A stretch of 64,000 nucleotides of DNA from Alisma plantago-aquatica (lineage: Eukaryota; Streptophyta; Magnoliopsida; Alismatales; Alismataceae): assembly GCA_963693085.1 (NCBI GenBank), contig OY856413.1, positions 749,362,056 through 749,426,055 of the forward strand, written 5' to 3'. The translations under genes and the position numbers were made by a program. This document shows positions 1 through 10,303 of this stretch, piece by piece. Position 1 is the first letter of the stretch; the number at the start of each line of letters is the position of its first letter. Under the pieces are notes generated by a model, which had not been told where the DNA came from, made no database searches, and saw nothing but the letters and a program-made list of their open reading frames with translations.

Positions 1-560
1 AATGCCTAACAAAGATGTTGTTCATGTTGTTGATTGTGATGACTGTATATCAAGATGTCATCTATGAAGACCACCACAAACTGATCAAGAAACGGCCAAA
101 ACACTCTTTTCATCAAATCCATGAATGTGTTTGGTGCATTGGTTAGCCCAAACGGCATAAACACGAACTCGTAGTGACCATACCTCATCCTAAAAGCTGA
201 CTTAGGTATGTCATTCTCCTTGATCCTCAACTGATGATATCTTGATCTCAGGTCTATCTTCAAGAACATTGTCGGGCCACACAACTAATCAAATAGGTCA
301 TCTATCCTCGATAAGGGATACTTATTCTTTATCGTCACCTTGTTCAGTTGTTAGTAGTCTATGTACAACCTCATAGACCCGTCCTTATTTTTCATGAACA
401 TCACCAGAGCACCCCATGGTGACGTACTCGGCCTGACAAAACCTTTGTCAAGCATTTATTGCAACCATCTCTTCAACTTTGCCATTTCTATCGAAGCCAT
501 CATGTACGGTGTCTGAGCTATCGGTTGCATTCCAGAAACCAGATTGATCTCAAAATCAAG
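1..560 (-). pseudogene. Reverse transcriptase remnant of Tekay-1
   Basis: Minus-strand translation gives the N-terminal half of a Ty3 reverse transcriptase: the region before the fingers ([12 protein letters not shown]), then [15 protein letters not shown], the MPFGLTNAP motif and VVFIDDIL with the catalytic Asp pair, ending at the window edge in QQHEQHL. The enzyme would copy element RNA into cDNA inside virus-like particles. The stretch from 6 to 284 is open; upstream of it stop codons interrupt the frame, for example within the [18 protein letters not shown] segment near 360. The remainder of RT, RNase H and integrase is outside the window. It is very similar to the RT at 42952-43600. It is non-functional because of the stops and the upstream deletion in gag-protease. 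Confidence 0.85.
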
Positions 561-692
561 CTCTTGGGGTGGGGGAACACCTGGAAACTCCTAAGGAAAC
601 ACATTCTCGAACTCTCTGACAACTGGAACCTCCTGAATACTAGGACTCCTTACCTTAGTATCCAACAAATGTGCCAAGAATGCCTCGCAACC

Positions 693-1573
693 CTATTTCA
701 AGAGCTTCCCTACCACCATGGCCAATACCAGACACGACATAAGAATATTCCTATCTCCTTGGAAGATCCACATCTTACAACCATCTATAAATGTCACATG
801 TTTAGAACTACAATCCAAGACCACTCTATACTTCTCCAAGGTGTTCATTTCAAGGATTACATCGAACCCATTCACGTCAAGTGGTATGAGATCCAGTTGA
901 ATGATGTGTCTTGAAAAGGAGAGGAAACAGAAAGGACACACCTCCTGCAACACTACAAAACCAACGAACGAGGTTTCTAACAACATTCTATTATTCTTAT
1001 GACTAATAGGAAAACCTATAGCCTCTCTAAGCTTCTTCTCCTCCTCTATGGCCCACCAGTGTCTAGCACTCCCCTTCAGAAGGTACACTACATGCTTCAC
1101 CTTATCCACTTCGGGGGTACTAAGGATCTCAAAGGCTTTCTAATGCTCAGTAAGCTACATATCCGCATCTTTTGGATCAGCCATCCCAGCATATTTCAAA
1201 GATGCAACCCAGTGAAGCCACTTAAAATTCTTCCTAGTACTCAAAGATTCAGTATGGGGAACCAACACCCTAGGCTGAGGTGCATGCATCTTGTCCGCCA
1301 TATGAGTCATAGTAGCCATAAACTGCCCAAAAAGAGATTCACATACATGATTTTCAATCATGGCTGGGTCAAAATGGGGGACTCAGGAACCTGATCATCT
1401 CGTGCCTGGTTCCCTACACCACCACCTGGTGCAGAAACACTGCTCTCAACAACGTGTTCTTTGTATTCTCCAAAAATCTTTAAGCTTTCTCTTCTTCTTT
1501 TGCATAAGCAGAAGTCACTATAAGATAGGTTAGAGGACACAAGAACAGATACAAACCCTAGTCCTAGGTCCAT
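693..1573 (-). pseudogene. Gag-protease deletion remnant of Tekay-1
   Basis: Reading the minus strand from 1573, the gag N-terminus (EHVVESSVSAPGG) is followed by a frame change near 1360-1380, then FGQFMATMTHMADKM and the VVYLLKGSARHWW segment typical of Tekay gag. At about 1020-1035 the frame passes directly into protease sequence (LLETSFVG, FDVILEMNTLEKY, WIFQGDR). Compared with Tekay-W, roughly 900 nt are missing: the C-terminal half of gag, the zinc knuckle and the protease active-site region. The fusion is in frame over 138 codons. Gag would form the particle shell and protease would mature it. As it stands neither can work. The deletion is read directly from the sequence; its cause is inferred. 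Confidence 0.85.
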
Positions 1574-1593
1574 GTAGACTCAGCAAACCTAAA

Positions 1594-1605
1594 GCTCTAA
1601 CACCA
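1594..1605 (-). other. Degenerate primer-binding site of Tekay-1
   Basis: The minus strand reads TGGTGTTAGAGC, two substitutions from the initiator-Met tRNA PBS (TGGTATCAGAGC) that is intact in Tekay-W and Tekay-Z. It lies a few bases inside the LTR end at 1613 and is followed by the conserved leader TTTAGGTTTGCTGAGTC. Confidence 0.75.
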
Positions 1606-2069
1606 ACCTAATTGTGATGCCCCATGCCACACAAAGTGAGATTACTCAAAACTTAACTGTGGAAGAAAGATTAAACAAACATGTTACTAGAAAATACTGA
1701 AAGTTAAAACCATTTTCATAAAACTGCCAAATAGTAAAAGTCTTTACATATGAGTCCTTTCATGTCACAAGGAACTTACTATGAGTGTCATCAGTCTGTT
1801 ATAAGAAAACTTGTTCTAGAACATATATACATATATCCACCACAACTATGCAAAAAAAGGGCACACAAGGCAACCATATATTGAAAGAACGTCTACAAAA
1901 CATTCCCAAAGACCCGAGTGTACAAGGACGACTCTAGGACTCTAACGATAAAAAGAAATCCAACAACACTTCCAATCTTGTCATCTATTGTCTTTCTTAT
2001 TGCTCCTCAACCTCTACTGCACGATCTATGCCTCCTCATGTACGTACACCTAAAAAGGATGTGGGAAAC

Positions 2070-3657
2070 TGACACAATTTTACCGTGCGTATAAACGCAA
2101 GTGAACGCGTCGATTAGTACAAGCCTTTGTGAGGCACGAGTCGAACTCAGGGATATGTGCAATCGTTGGGGACTCCTACTAACTACTCGCGATCAGCTAA
2201 GGCGATTAACAAGTTGAGAGTTGTTGTTGAAAATAAAAGAAAAATAAAAACAAAACAAAAGAAGCAATTGATTAAATGTTGGTTTAATCAATTCAAAAGG
2301 GTATATTTAGGATTGCGGTTTCACCGCGGGTTTTCATTGTATTAAATTCTATATGGCTACTCAATTTTATCTCTCTATCCGGGTAGTGGCCTGAAAACAG
2401 AATTACCCACTGTCGTGGTGCAATTCACTACCTATGCTTAGGTCGGTTCCACCGTCGTAGTAATCTATACCCTAAACTAGGTGCATTATGAACAGTCTCT
2501 CAGTTTCCACCATTAATTTTACACCGCCTTGTTCAAGGGATTTATCGATTAATGTAGATTTCGTCTCTTTTCAACCGTTAATCCTTCTTTCAAAGTGATT
2601 AAGGGCATTAGGTTATTATTATGGTGATCAATCATAATAATACATGGAGAAAACGAAATTATACCATGGATTTGAGGGATAAAATATGATTCACTATTAT
2701 AAAATTGTCATACAATGAATTCACGGGCTACTCCCGGTCCTAAAGATGAAGGGGATTAGCCCCGCATGTTCATCTCACACAAGTACATGGTAGAAATAGG
2801 GGAAAACATGTGAAAAACGTGGAATAAAAGGGAAAACCCCTGAATGGAGAAGAACCGGTTGATCCTCGTTGTAGAACGCGTGCTCTACCGCCTCTCGGTG
2901 GTGGAATCCGTCTCCTTCGGCCTCCAGATCAACAAGTATGAGCTTCTAGCCTCCGTTCTCCTCTCTACCGCTCCTCGGTACTTGTGCAATGGCTGATTAG
3001 ATCCCCCCTCACGTCTGGGCAGCCGTCCTTAGGTATATCTCGATCATTAAGTCGCTAATTAACCGTAGCCGTCCGATTGAGATCATTAGGAAGCCAACTC
3101 ATATCCTACAGTGTCGATACCATCGACGCGAGTCGATGGTATCGACCCGCTGTAGTAGCAAACCCTTCCTTTGTCGCTCCCGACATCATCTCGATACCAT
3201 CGACGCGGGTCGATGGTATCGACTTCCTGTAGGCGTCGGTTTTTGTCGTTTTGCGTCGTTGTAACCTCCATGCGTCGATGGTATCGACTTGGTGTCGATA
3301 CTATCGACTGTTTCCTCGCCAGCAAGCTGATGGTATCTCGATACCATCGACATCCATGTCGATAGTATCGACGCTTTGCTGCTTCTTTCGGCTGGCAACC
3401 TGTGACCATGTCGATGGTATCGACGGAAGCAAATACTCGTTTGTCCTGAAATTCAAACACAAGATCACATAAATTCACACAAATAATAATATTTTGATAA
3501 TTAATGCTCAAAATGATGAAATAAAGGGGATTTGACATAAAATAGTAACAAAGACCAAAGTGGGTGAATTATGCCACATTAACCATAAAAATGACTAACA
3601 AAAGCATAAAACACATATCAAACAGGTCTATAAATGCGACTCAAAATCATCGCATCA
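2070..3657 (-). repeat. 3' LTR of the Athila-type element
   Basis: 1588 bp, minus orientation: starts TGATGCGATG at 3657 and ends ...GTGTCA at 2070. It matches 10304-11886 along its whole length. It carries GTCGATACCATCGAC-type motifs at 3113-3424, within the first 230-550 bp of the LTR in its own orientation. It has 28 bp here, including half a hairpin, that the other LTR lacks, and lacks a 19-bp motif unit present in the other. Confidence 0.95.
3113..3424. repeat. Inverted 15-mer array in the Athila 3' LTR
   Basis: Copies of GTCGATACCATCGAC and its reverse complement GTCGATGGTATCGAC, often paired head to head with 4-6 nt between, so each pair could fold into a 13-15 bp hairpin (for example 3113-3127 with 3132-3146). 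Some copies carry single changes such as GTCGATAGTATCGAC. The function is unknown; candidate roles are protein binding to the DNA or hairpins in RNA. Confidence 0.9.
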
Positions 3658-3672
3658 AACTCCCCTAAGCTT
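3658..3672 (-). other. Polypurine tract of the Athila-type element
   Basis: Minus strand reads AAGCTTAGGGGAGTT immediately before the 3' LTR start (TGATGCG). Purine-rich with a G run, this is the expected primer for plus-strand DNA synthesis. Confidence 0.85.
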
Positions 3673-5243
3673 GAACGTTGCTCGCCCTCGAGCAACTAAT
3701 CCTTAGAATAGAATTGCTAATGTCAACTGAAGAACAACACATCACAACCAACATCCCATATGACTCCCACCGGACATTCACATATCGGCCCTCTCTAACC
3801 ATGGAACGGTAATTACCCTGAAGGCGACAGTAATCATCCATAAAAGAAATTGATCTCAAAACTGATGAACACTATCACATAAGGCAGTTAACATAATAAA
3901 ACTCGCCGGTTCAGACTTGGTGCATCTTGTGATCTCCTATACTATGTTGCTCGCCCTAACTACCATCTACATGGAAGCAGTTCTCCTGATATACTTTAGT
4001 GAGGAGAAATTCACGGTGGCCTACCAATCCGAGCAACGGGTGGATGAAGATGGGTGGTTCATGGAAGAAAGTGGAAGTATTACACAGTTTCAACATGCAT
4101 AAAACAAAAATGTCCTAAATAATGCAAATGCACATGAAAAATGCCCTAATGCCTAAAATTGGGTGGAATGATGCATGTACTAACCATCCATTCAAAACGA
4201 AATGGACATCTAATTAAGCTACATCATGCACTCAATTATCTCGAAATGCAGGTGATATTATGTTCCTTTCTCCTTCTTATTCTTGTTGCTTCTACATAAC
4301 TCTTTTTTTTCATTATGCAGATTTTCTTTCAAATTTTTTTTTCTTTTCCTTTTTTTTTCTTTTCAACCCTTTATATCCATAATTGATAATGAATATTTTA
4401 TCGGGCTTATTTTTCTTCCTAATTTAGAAGTTTGCACTATTTAGAAGGTATGGAACAATTTAATTCACCATTGGAGAAAAATTGAGATAAATGATGTACA
4501 TTATGCATGAAAATTATGAATGCACCACATGGCATGCACCTAAGGATAATGTGCATGTATCACTATTCTAATTTTTTCTTTCTTTTTTCTTTTTATGCAA
4601 ACATATGGAAATAAATTCAATGCAGGACCTATCTATATGAAATGTTGTCAAAGTAGTTAAAACTGTAAAGTACTTCCAATTCTCGCGGTGGATTGTGAAA
4701 AGTAAAGAAGTGGAAAGATCACAAGACTAGATGACTGAACCTTAGAAAGATATTATGTGTCCCTCCTTACTGATCTGTGTAGTAGTTAAGAGATTTCTCT
4801 CTTTTACATCCAATTAGAGTCTCATTACCATTTGGTCAGATTAGGCTCACACAACCATTTCCATCCACTTTCATGAATCATTAGGAATACAGTTGTGAAA
4901 TTTTGTTTTAAAGTTGACAAAACCAATCATTTCCGTAGGATATGTGCCCAAGGTTAAACAAGACAAGCTTCCCAAACACACAAAATTTTTTAAATTTCCC
5001 TTGATTTTCCCATGCACCATTAATGAGATGACACAAACTTTATGACATCCACGATTACACTAGATAGCATGTGGATCCTACAACAACTAAAAATGCAAGA
5101 AACAAATACAAAGAACAAAAACAATAAAGTTAAAAACTAAAAACAGTAAAAGATAAAGATGTTCCAACTACCCCCCTAAGCTTGAATTCGACTATGGCCT
5201 CATAGTAAAAAACAAACTTAAAGATTGGAACAGTGATACCGGA
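3673..5243. other. Untranslated 3' region of the Athila-type element
   Basis: AT-rich stretch between the end of the second ORF and the PPT. It contains a pyrimidine-rich run at about 4300-4370 (long T and TTTTC tracts on the plus strand). No RT, integrase or other protein similarity was seen in any frame; short ORFs here look random. Confidence 0.6.
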
Positions 5244-6821
5244 TCACTCTTGTGGTGGTGGAGGCGGGTACTGTAGAGCCATAGGGTCCCATGAAGGATA
5301 CTCCCCCTGGAAGCTTGGATCAAACTGGGCCCTGGGTGGAGGTTGTGGATAGCCTCCAAAATAATTTTGGCTCCAATAGTGGTCGTAGAAGGGCTCCTAC
5401 TGCATCTCCAACCGATACAACTGATCATGTATCTGTTGTTGGTTGTCAAGGAGAATACGCTCATTCTCGAACATCGCCCTTTGGTTATCCAGTATCCGGT
5501 TCGTAGTGTCTTGAATATCGGTATACATCGCCATGTGCTGCTGCTGCGACTGCTGTATATCGTACAACATAGTGTACATGCCCTGCATGGAATAGACATC
5601 CTCGCTTGGCTACGAGGGCGGTGGTGGTGGCGGAGTAGGCTGAGATGATGAAGATGCACCCGGATGCATCCTAGGACGCTTCTGTGGCGCCACTCGTGCT
5701 CGAAGAGGTGTAAATGCCTCCTCTTCCTCCTCAGCCGCGTCATCATTTCCATCGTCGCCGCCTTCTTCATCGGAGTCTGCAATGGCTATGATTGGCCATC
5801 AGAAATGTTGTGCACCTTCGATGTTGAAAATGGGATCGGGAAGAGAACATTCTTGATATGCTTGATTTACGTGGCAGTGTGAAAACGCCACGCCATCTCG
5901 GAGAAGTAGGAGATTGGACCTATGCAAATGTTGTAAGTTTACCTTGCTTCTTGTAGAGAGAGGAGTGAGGGTTTGGAAATTCAAGCTGAGGTATGAAGCC
6001 AGCTTGGTGATGAGTCCGCCGAAGTGAATCGGTGCTTTCCTCGTACTCCTCTTCACGTCCAATACTCGTTGCAGAAAGAAAGCACCCCAGTTGCATTCTT
6101 GTTTCTTCAGGAGTTTATACAGAAAGAATAGGTCCGACCCCTGAAACTTGCTGAGGGCGAGATCACCCCGAGCAAAAACTGTGGAACTGAGCATCCGGTG
6201 CAAGACCCGGACGAAAGGGTGCTCGAAATCGGCTACCGCGGCATTGTGGTAACTCACCGACTTTCCTTGCGGCACCGTCACCAGCTCAGCGAAGATCGCG
6301 TCATAGTCGGTGCGGCTGTCCGGCCATCGGTAGTCATACTGCGAATGGTTCCAGTTGAAGATCGCATTGAATTGCCAGAGCGTCAGGGTGTAGTCGATGT
6401 TGAACAGCCGGAAAGACACCCGGCCCTGGATCCACTCGCGGTCGGTAGCGACGATGTCGTTGGGCACGACGCAGACGTACAGTGACGCCATGAATTCTGC
6501 TACCAATTCCGTGTACGTGGGCCAGTCACCGAAGAATGGCTGGCCATCTTGATGAAATTCCAGTTCGCCATGCCTTATTGATGTGTGACGGGCCTGCCCA
6601 TTCAGAACATAGGCCAAGTTGGCCTCAAATCCGAGATCTCGGATCATCTCCCGATCCACATACCGGGTGGGCTCTATCTTCCTCCGCATGATCTCCTCAT
6701 AGATCTTCCGGACCTCCGAGGAAGGATGGACAAGGCAGGGACGTGAGATCGATGATGGCGGTGGTGGCACGAATTCCGGCAGAGTCGCGCGTGAGGAAGA
6801 AGCTCCGGTCACATTCACCAT
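5244..6821 (-). pseudogene. Second ORF of the Athila-type element (plant transposon protein-like), three in-frame stops
   Basis: One frame of 526 codons including its terminator, starting MVNVTGASSS at 6821 and ending after a PPPPPQE tail at 5244. The first 340 codons are open and resemble the accessory ORF found downstream of pol in Athila elements (short motifs EIMRRKIEPTRYVD, FMASLYV, VSFRLFNIDYTLTLWQFNAIF, HRMLSSTVFARGD, LYKLLKKQECNWGAFF). Internal stops follow at 5799 (TGA), about 5610 (TAG) and 5397 (TAG). Between and beyond them the same frame encodes an acidic stretch (EEEEEAF), a proline run, a Gln-rich probable coiled coil (YDIQQSQQQHMAMYTDIQ) and an aromatic/Pro-rich end. The function of this family is not established; it occupies the position of the env-like gene. 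I see no obvious membrane segment. The family assignment rests on my recognition of the pattern, not on a search. Confidence 0.7.
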
Positions 6822-7768
6822 GTTGGCGACGAGAAATGGGGATTAGAAAGAGAGCTTGGTGAAGAATGGAGAGGTGAATCTCCGCTCGATGAAGACCTTC
6901 TCTCGTTGCTACTCTTCTTCGGGCTTGGACAGCTCGGGGGAGTGCTCGGCGCAAAGGGAGGAGATCACTCTGAAGGTGTGACGTCAACTGACGTAATGAA
7001 TCTCCTTATATAGACTTGGACGGCGCCACTGTTGACCCGTCGATACCATCGACGCGAGTCGATGGTATCGACACTAGTCGATGCTATCCACCCCCATCGC
7101 GAGTATTGACGGTTGTCGATGGCTGGATCTTGAAACCCAGATCACTGACGTGTCGATACCATCAACGAGGGTCGATGGTATCGACGCTTCACCCGGATCG
7201 ATGATGTGGCCGCCATGATCGCCGTTGATTTGTTCGTGCAGATCGGTGACGTGGATGGTCGATACCATCGACGAGAGTCGATAGTATCAACTATCCTGAT
7301 TAGGGTAAATCCTCGCGAGACCGGCCTCCGCTTTTTTCACTTGAAAGTGTCGATACCATCGACACGCCCGTCGATGGTATCGACTTCACTGAGTCGATTT
7401 CTTCTGTAAATCTTCAGAGATCTCGATGGTATCGACTGGCGTGTCGATACCATCGACCTTTATTTTTCGATCTTCCTGTAGGTCTGTCGATACCATCGAC
7501 GAGGCCGTCGATGGTATCGACGCAGTGTGAAATCTGCAGTCGTCTACATGTTCATGGTCGATACCATCGACCAGTGTGTCGATAGTATCGACTCTGCCCC
7601 AGCCTGCACATCAAACAAAATGATCACGGTATCTTTTTTTACATGAAATACTAAGTAAAAACAAATTAAACTATGAATGTAAATGAACTAAACTAAGGTA
7701 CCAATGGTTGGGTTGCCTCCCAACAAGCGCCCTTATTTAACGTCTTAGGCTAGACGACTTGAAACACA
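6822..7768. other. Non-coding spacer between the two Athila ORFs
   Basis: In autonomous Athila elements RT, RNase H and integrase would lie between protease and the downstream ORF. Here there are only about 950 bp, dominated by the inverted 15-mer array (7039-7592). No pol-derived motif was found in either strand. Confidence 0.75.
7039..7592. repeat. Internal array of hairpin-forming GTCGATACCATCGAC motifs
   Basis: Seven head-to-head pairs of GTCGATACCATCGAC and GTCGATGGTATCGAC in about 555 bp, starting at 7039-7053/7058-7072 and ending at 7592. Each pair has a 4-9 nt loop and a stem of up to 15 bp. Intervening sequence is unrelated between pairs. The same 15-mer occurs in both LTRs of this element and nowhere else that I noticed in the window. 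A few copies have one or two changes, mostly C-to-T or G-to-A. The array lies where pol is missing. Confidence 0.93.
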
Positions 7769-10108
7769 TCAATTTGGATCTTTGGAGAAAGTGCCCAAGG
7801 GATCGTGTGGCAGCTTGAACTCCACTCGATCTTGACCAATTCCCAACGTGAGTGTACCTCTCCCAATTGCAGTTACTACATCGACCGTTGCTTGAAACGG
7901 CCTACCTAGTAGCATCTCGCAACTCTTAAGTTGCAGCATATCCATGATTACAAAGTCTACTAGAAAAATGAATTTGTCCACCTTGACAAGTACATTCTCG
8001 CAAACTCCATGTGGCCTCACAATAGATCCATCTGCCAATTCTATGATTGCCGCTGACTTCTTCATGTCCTGTAACCCAAGCTTTTTAAATGTGGACAGCG
8101 GCATGAGATTTATGCTCGCTCCCAAATCACATTGAGCTCGTGGGAAGTGTTGATCACCTATTGAACATGGAATATAGAAGCTCCCCGGGTATTTCTTCTT
8201 CTCTGGTAAACTCCCAAGGATCATTGAGCTTACCATTTCATTCATCCTACACACATCATTATCTTTGATCCGCCTCTTTTTATTAATTATTTCTTTAATA
8301 AACTTCCCATAGGCGGGGACCTTCTCAATCATCTCCACCAGCGTAATATTGATATGTAGATTTCTGAATATCTCTAAGAATTTTTTATAATGCCTGTGCT
8401 CCTTCTTCGGCTTCGAGTTGTTCAAATTTGACTCCATTGCCGCATTACCACGCTTGTGGGGTGGCCCATATGAACTTTTCGGGGCCAGCTCCCCTAAGCT
8501 TGCTTCAATTACTCCCTCTGGCATAGGCTTTGCCGGAACATTATCAACATGTATCATTTGCTGTGGCTCTTCTCGCACAGTAGATGTATCCGCACCGTGA
8601 CAGGCAGCCTTAACTTGCTCTTCTTGGTTAGGCGGGGACGCAACCATCATGGGCTCTTGCCGGGATTTCCTGAAAAGAGGGTTTCTGCCCGGCAGTCCAT
8701 AATAACTGCGAGGATACGGTATCGCCGGTGTTGCTCCCGTATCAAATTTCATTTTGCTTTGATCTTTTGCTTCTGACACCTGGGATTTCTCCTCATTGCT
8801 TACCACATACATGTACTTCACTTGATGGTGTGTTTGGGCCACATTTGCATTCTCGGCCGGATTCTGCTGGTTGGCGTGCTTGATGGCCGCCACTTCACTT
8901 GAAATCTGAGCCACAATCATTTCCAATGCCCGCATCTGTGCTCCATGGCTTTGTAGCGTCTGCCCAAATTTGTTTGAAATATCACCTTGAGATTGCAATT
9001 GCTTACCAAACATAGCCATCATTTCCTGATTTTGCTGCACCATTTGACTAAGTAATTCGGTGCTCTTCTCCTCAGCTCTCGGTTGTGGCTTTGTCTCCAG
9101 ATCTTGTTGGAAATTATTAGGATCCTTCCAGGAGAACTTTTTGTCTCTCCTCCATGCATAGTCATTGTTTCTGTAGCCCTGTTGTTGCATGAATTTGACT
9201 TGGGCTTCCTCATCCTCAGATGCATCATCCTCCTTTGCTAGCAGTTTCTTTGCGAGAAGATCCATCTTCTCATTCAGATTCTTTATCGCTTTTGATTCTC
9301 CTACTGCTTGGACCTGCTCCACGGTGCCTCTTTCACCCCATGATTGTTTCCTAGCCATGTTCTTTAATATCTCCCAGCACATGGTGTCCATATTGTTCAG
9401 AAAGAATCCTGACCCAGCTGAATCCAGATTACTCCTATCGTGCTCAAAGAGAGAAAAATAGAAGATCTTCACCTGCGTCTCTTTATCCAACCCATGATGT
9501 GGGCACCTCCTCAGCATGACCTGAAATCTCTCCCAGGTCTCAGAATATGTCTCACCGTCATGTTGGGTAAAGTTATGAATATTCTGGATCATGTCGTTAG
9601 TCTTCTAAGGAGGGAAGAACCTCTCAAAGAAAACCTCCACCATATGGTTCCAGGACTCCACAAACTCATCATCCAAATTATGTAACCATTCTCGCGCGGC
9701 TCCCGCCAATGAACTCGGGAAAAGCTTGAGATACAGTGCCTCCTGTGGAAACCTATCGATTTTTACCATGTCACAGTTCTCAACAAACTGGCTGATGTGC
9801 GCGACGGGGTCCTCATTTTTGAGCCCATGGAAAGCATTCGACTTCACCAGATTTATCAAAGCCGGTTCAATCTTATAGGTAGGTATGTTAACTGCCTGCT
9901 TCTTTATAGGCCCTTTTGAAGCTGATGAGGAAGAAGCCTTGATCTTCTCCCATATAGTCTGTGGCTCGACCATCTCTTCCTGTTCAAGTTCGGAATCTAC
10001 CTCTTCTTGTTGCTCTTGCTCGTGATAATCCTCATCCTCAGGTCCCAGCAGTGGAACCTCGGGTGCACATCCTGCGTAGTCAGTACTACGCGTCTGCACC
10101 ATGCACAA
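7769..10108 (-). pseudogene. Gag-protease of the Athila-type element, one in-frame stop
   Basis: A single frame of 780 codons, starting MCMVQTRSTD at 10108 and ending at 7769, broken by one TAG at 9602-9604 after ERFFPP. Gag (residues about 90-270) has the retrotransposon gag core (AREWLHNLDDEFVESWNHM, ETWERFQVMLRRCPHHGL). A Gln-rich middle (QMVQQNQEMMAMFGKQLQSQ) may be coiled coil. The retroviral-type aspartic protease lies at the C-terminus, with DLGASINLMP (catalytic Asp near residue 661), LADGSIVRPHG and the CEMLLGRPF flap/end motif. Gag would build the particle and protease would cleave it. Translation ends right after protease and no RT follows. Apart from the stop the frame is uninterrupted, consistent with a fairly recent insertion. 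I see no zinc knuckle. Confidence 0.9.
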
Positions 10109-10279
10109 TACCTGAAATAAGAAAATTCGAGTTCAGTATAGTGCTATGACGAGTATAAAAATTATCGAACAATTTAGAAATATTTGAAGTTGTTTCAAAC
10201 TAAAATAAAAAAAATAAAAAAAAATAATGTGGCCCAGAATGGCCGCTCGTAGCACTCAAAGTGCCAACAAATTGTCGTA

Positions 10280-10297
10280 TCCCCGGCAACGGCACCA
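10280..10297 (-). other. Primer-binding site of the Athila-type element
   Basis: The minus strand reads TGGTGCCGTTGCCGGGGA six bases inside the LTR end. This is the PBS type typical of Athila elements (complementary to a non-initiator tRNA, usually given as tRNA-Asp); tRNA identity is from memory of the family. Confidence 0.8.
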
Positions 10298-10303
10298 AAA
10301 ACT

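Noticed and set aside
5192..5782. 196-codon basic minus-strand ORF
   Set aside because: Out of frame with the accessory ORF (5244-6821), whose codons give coherent acidic, Pro-rich and coiled-coil regions here; the Arg/His-rich product is a shadow.
7039..7592. CRISPR-like array
   Set aside because: Repeats are 15 bp, alternate in orientation and have irregular spacing; the context is a plant retrotransposon.
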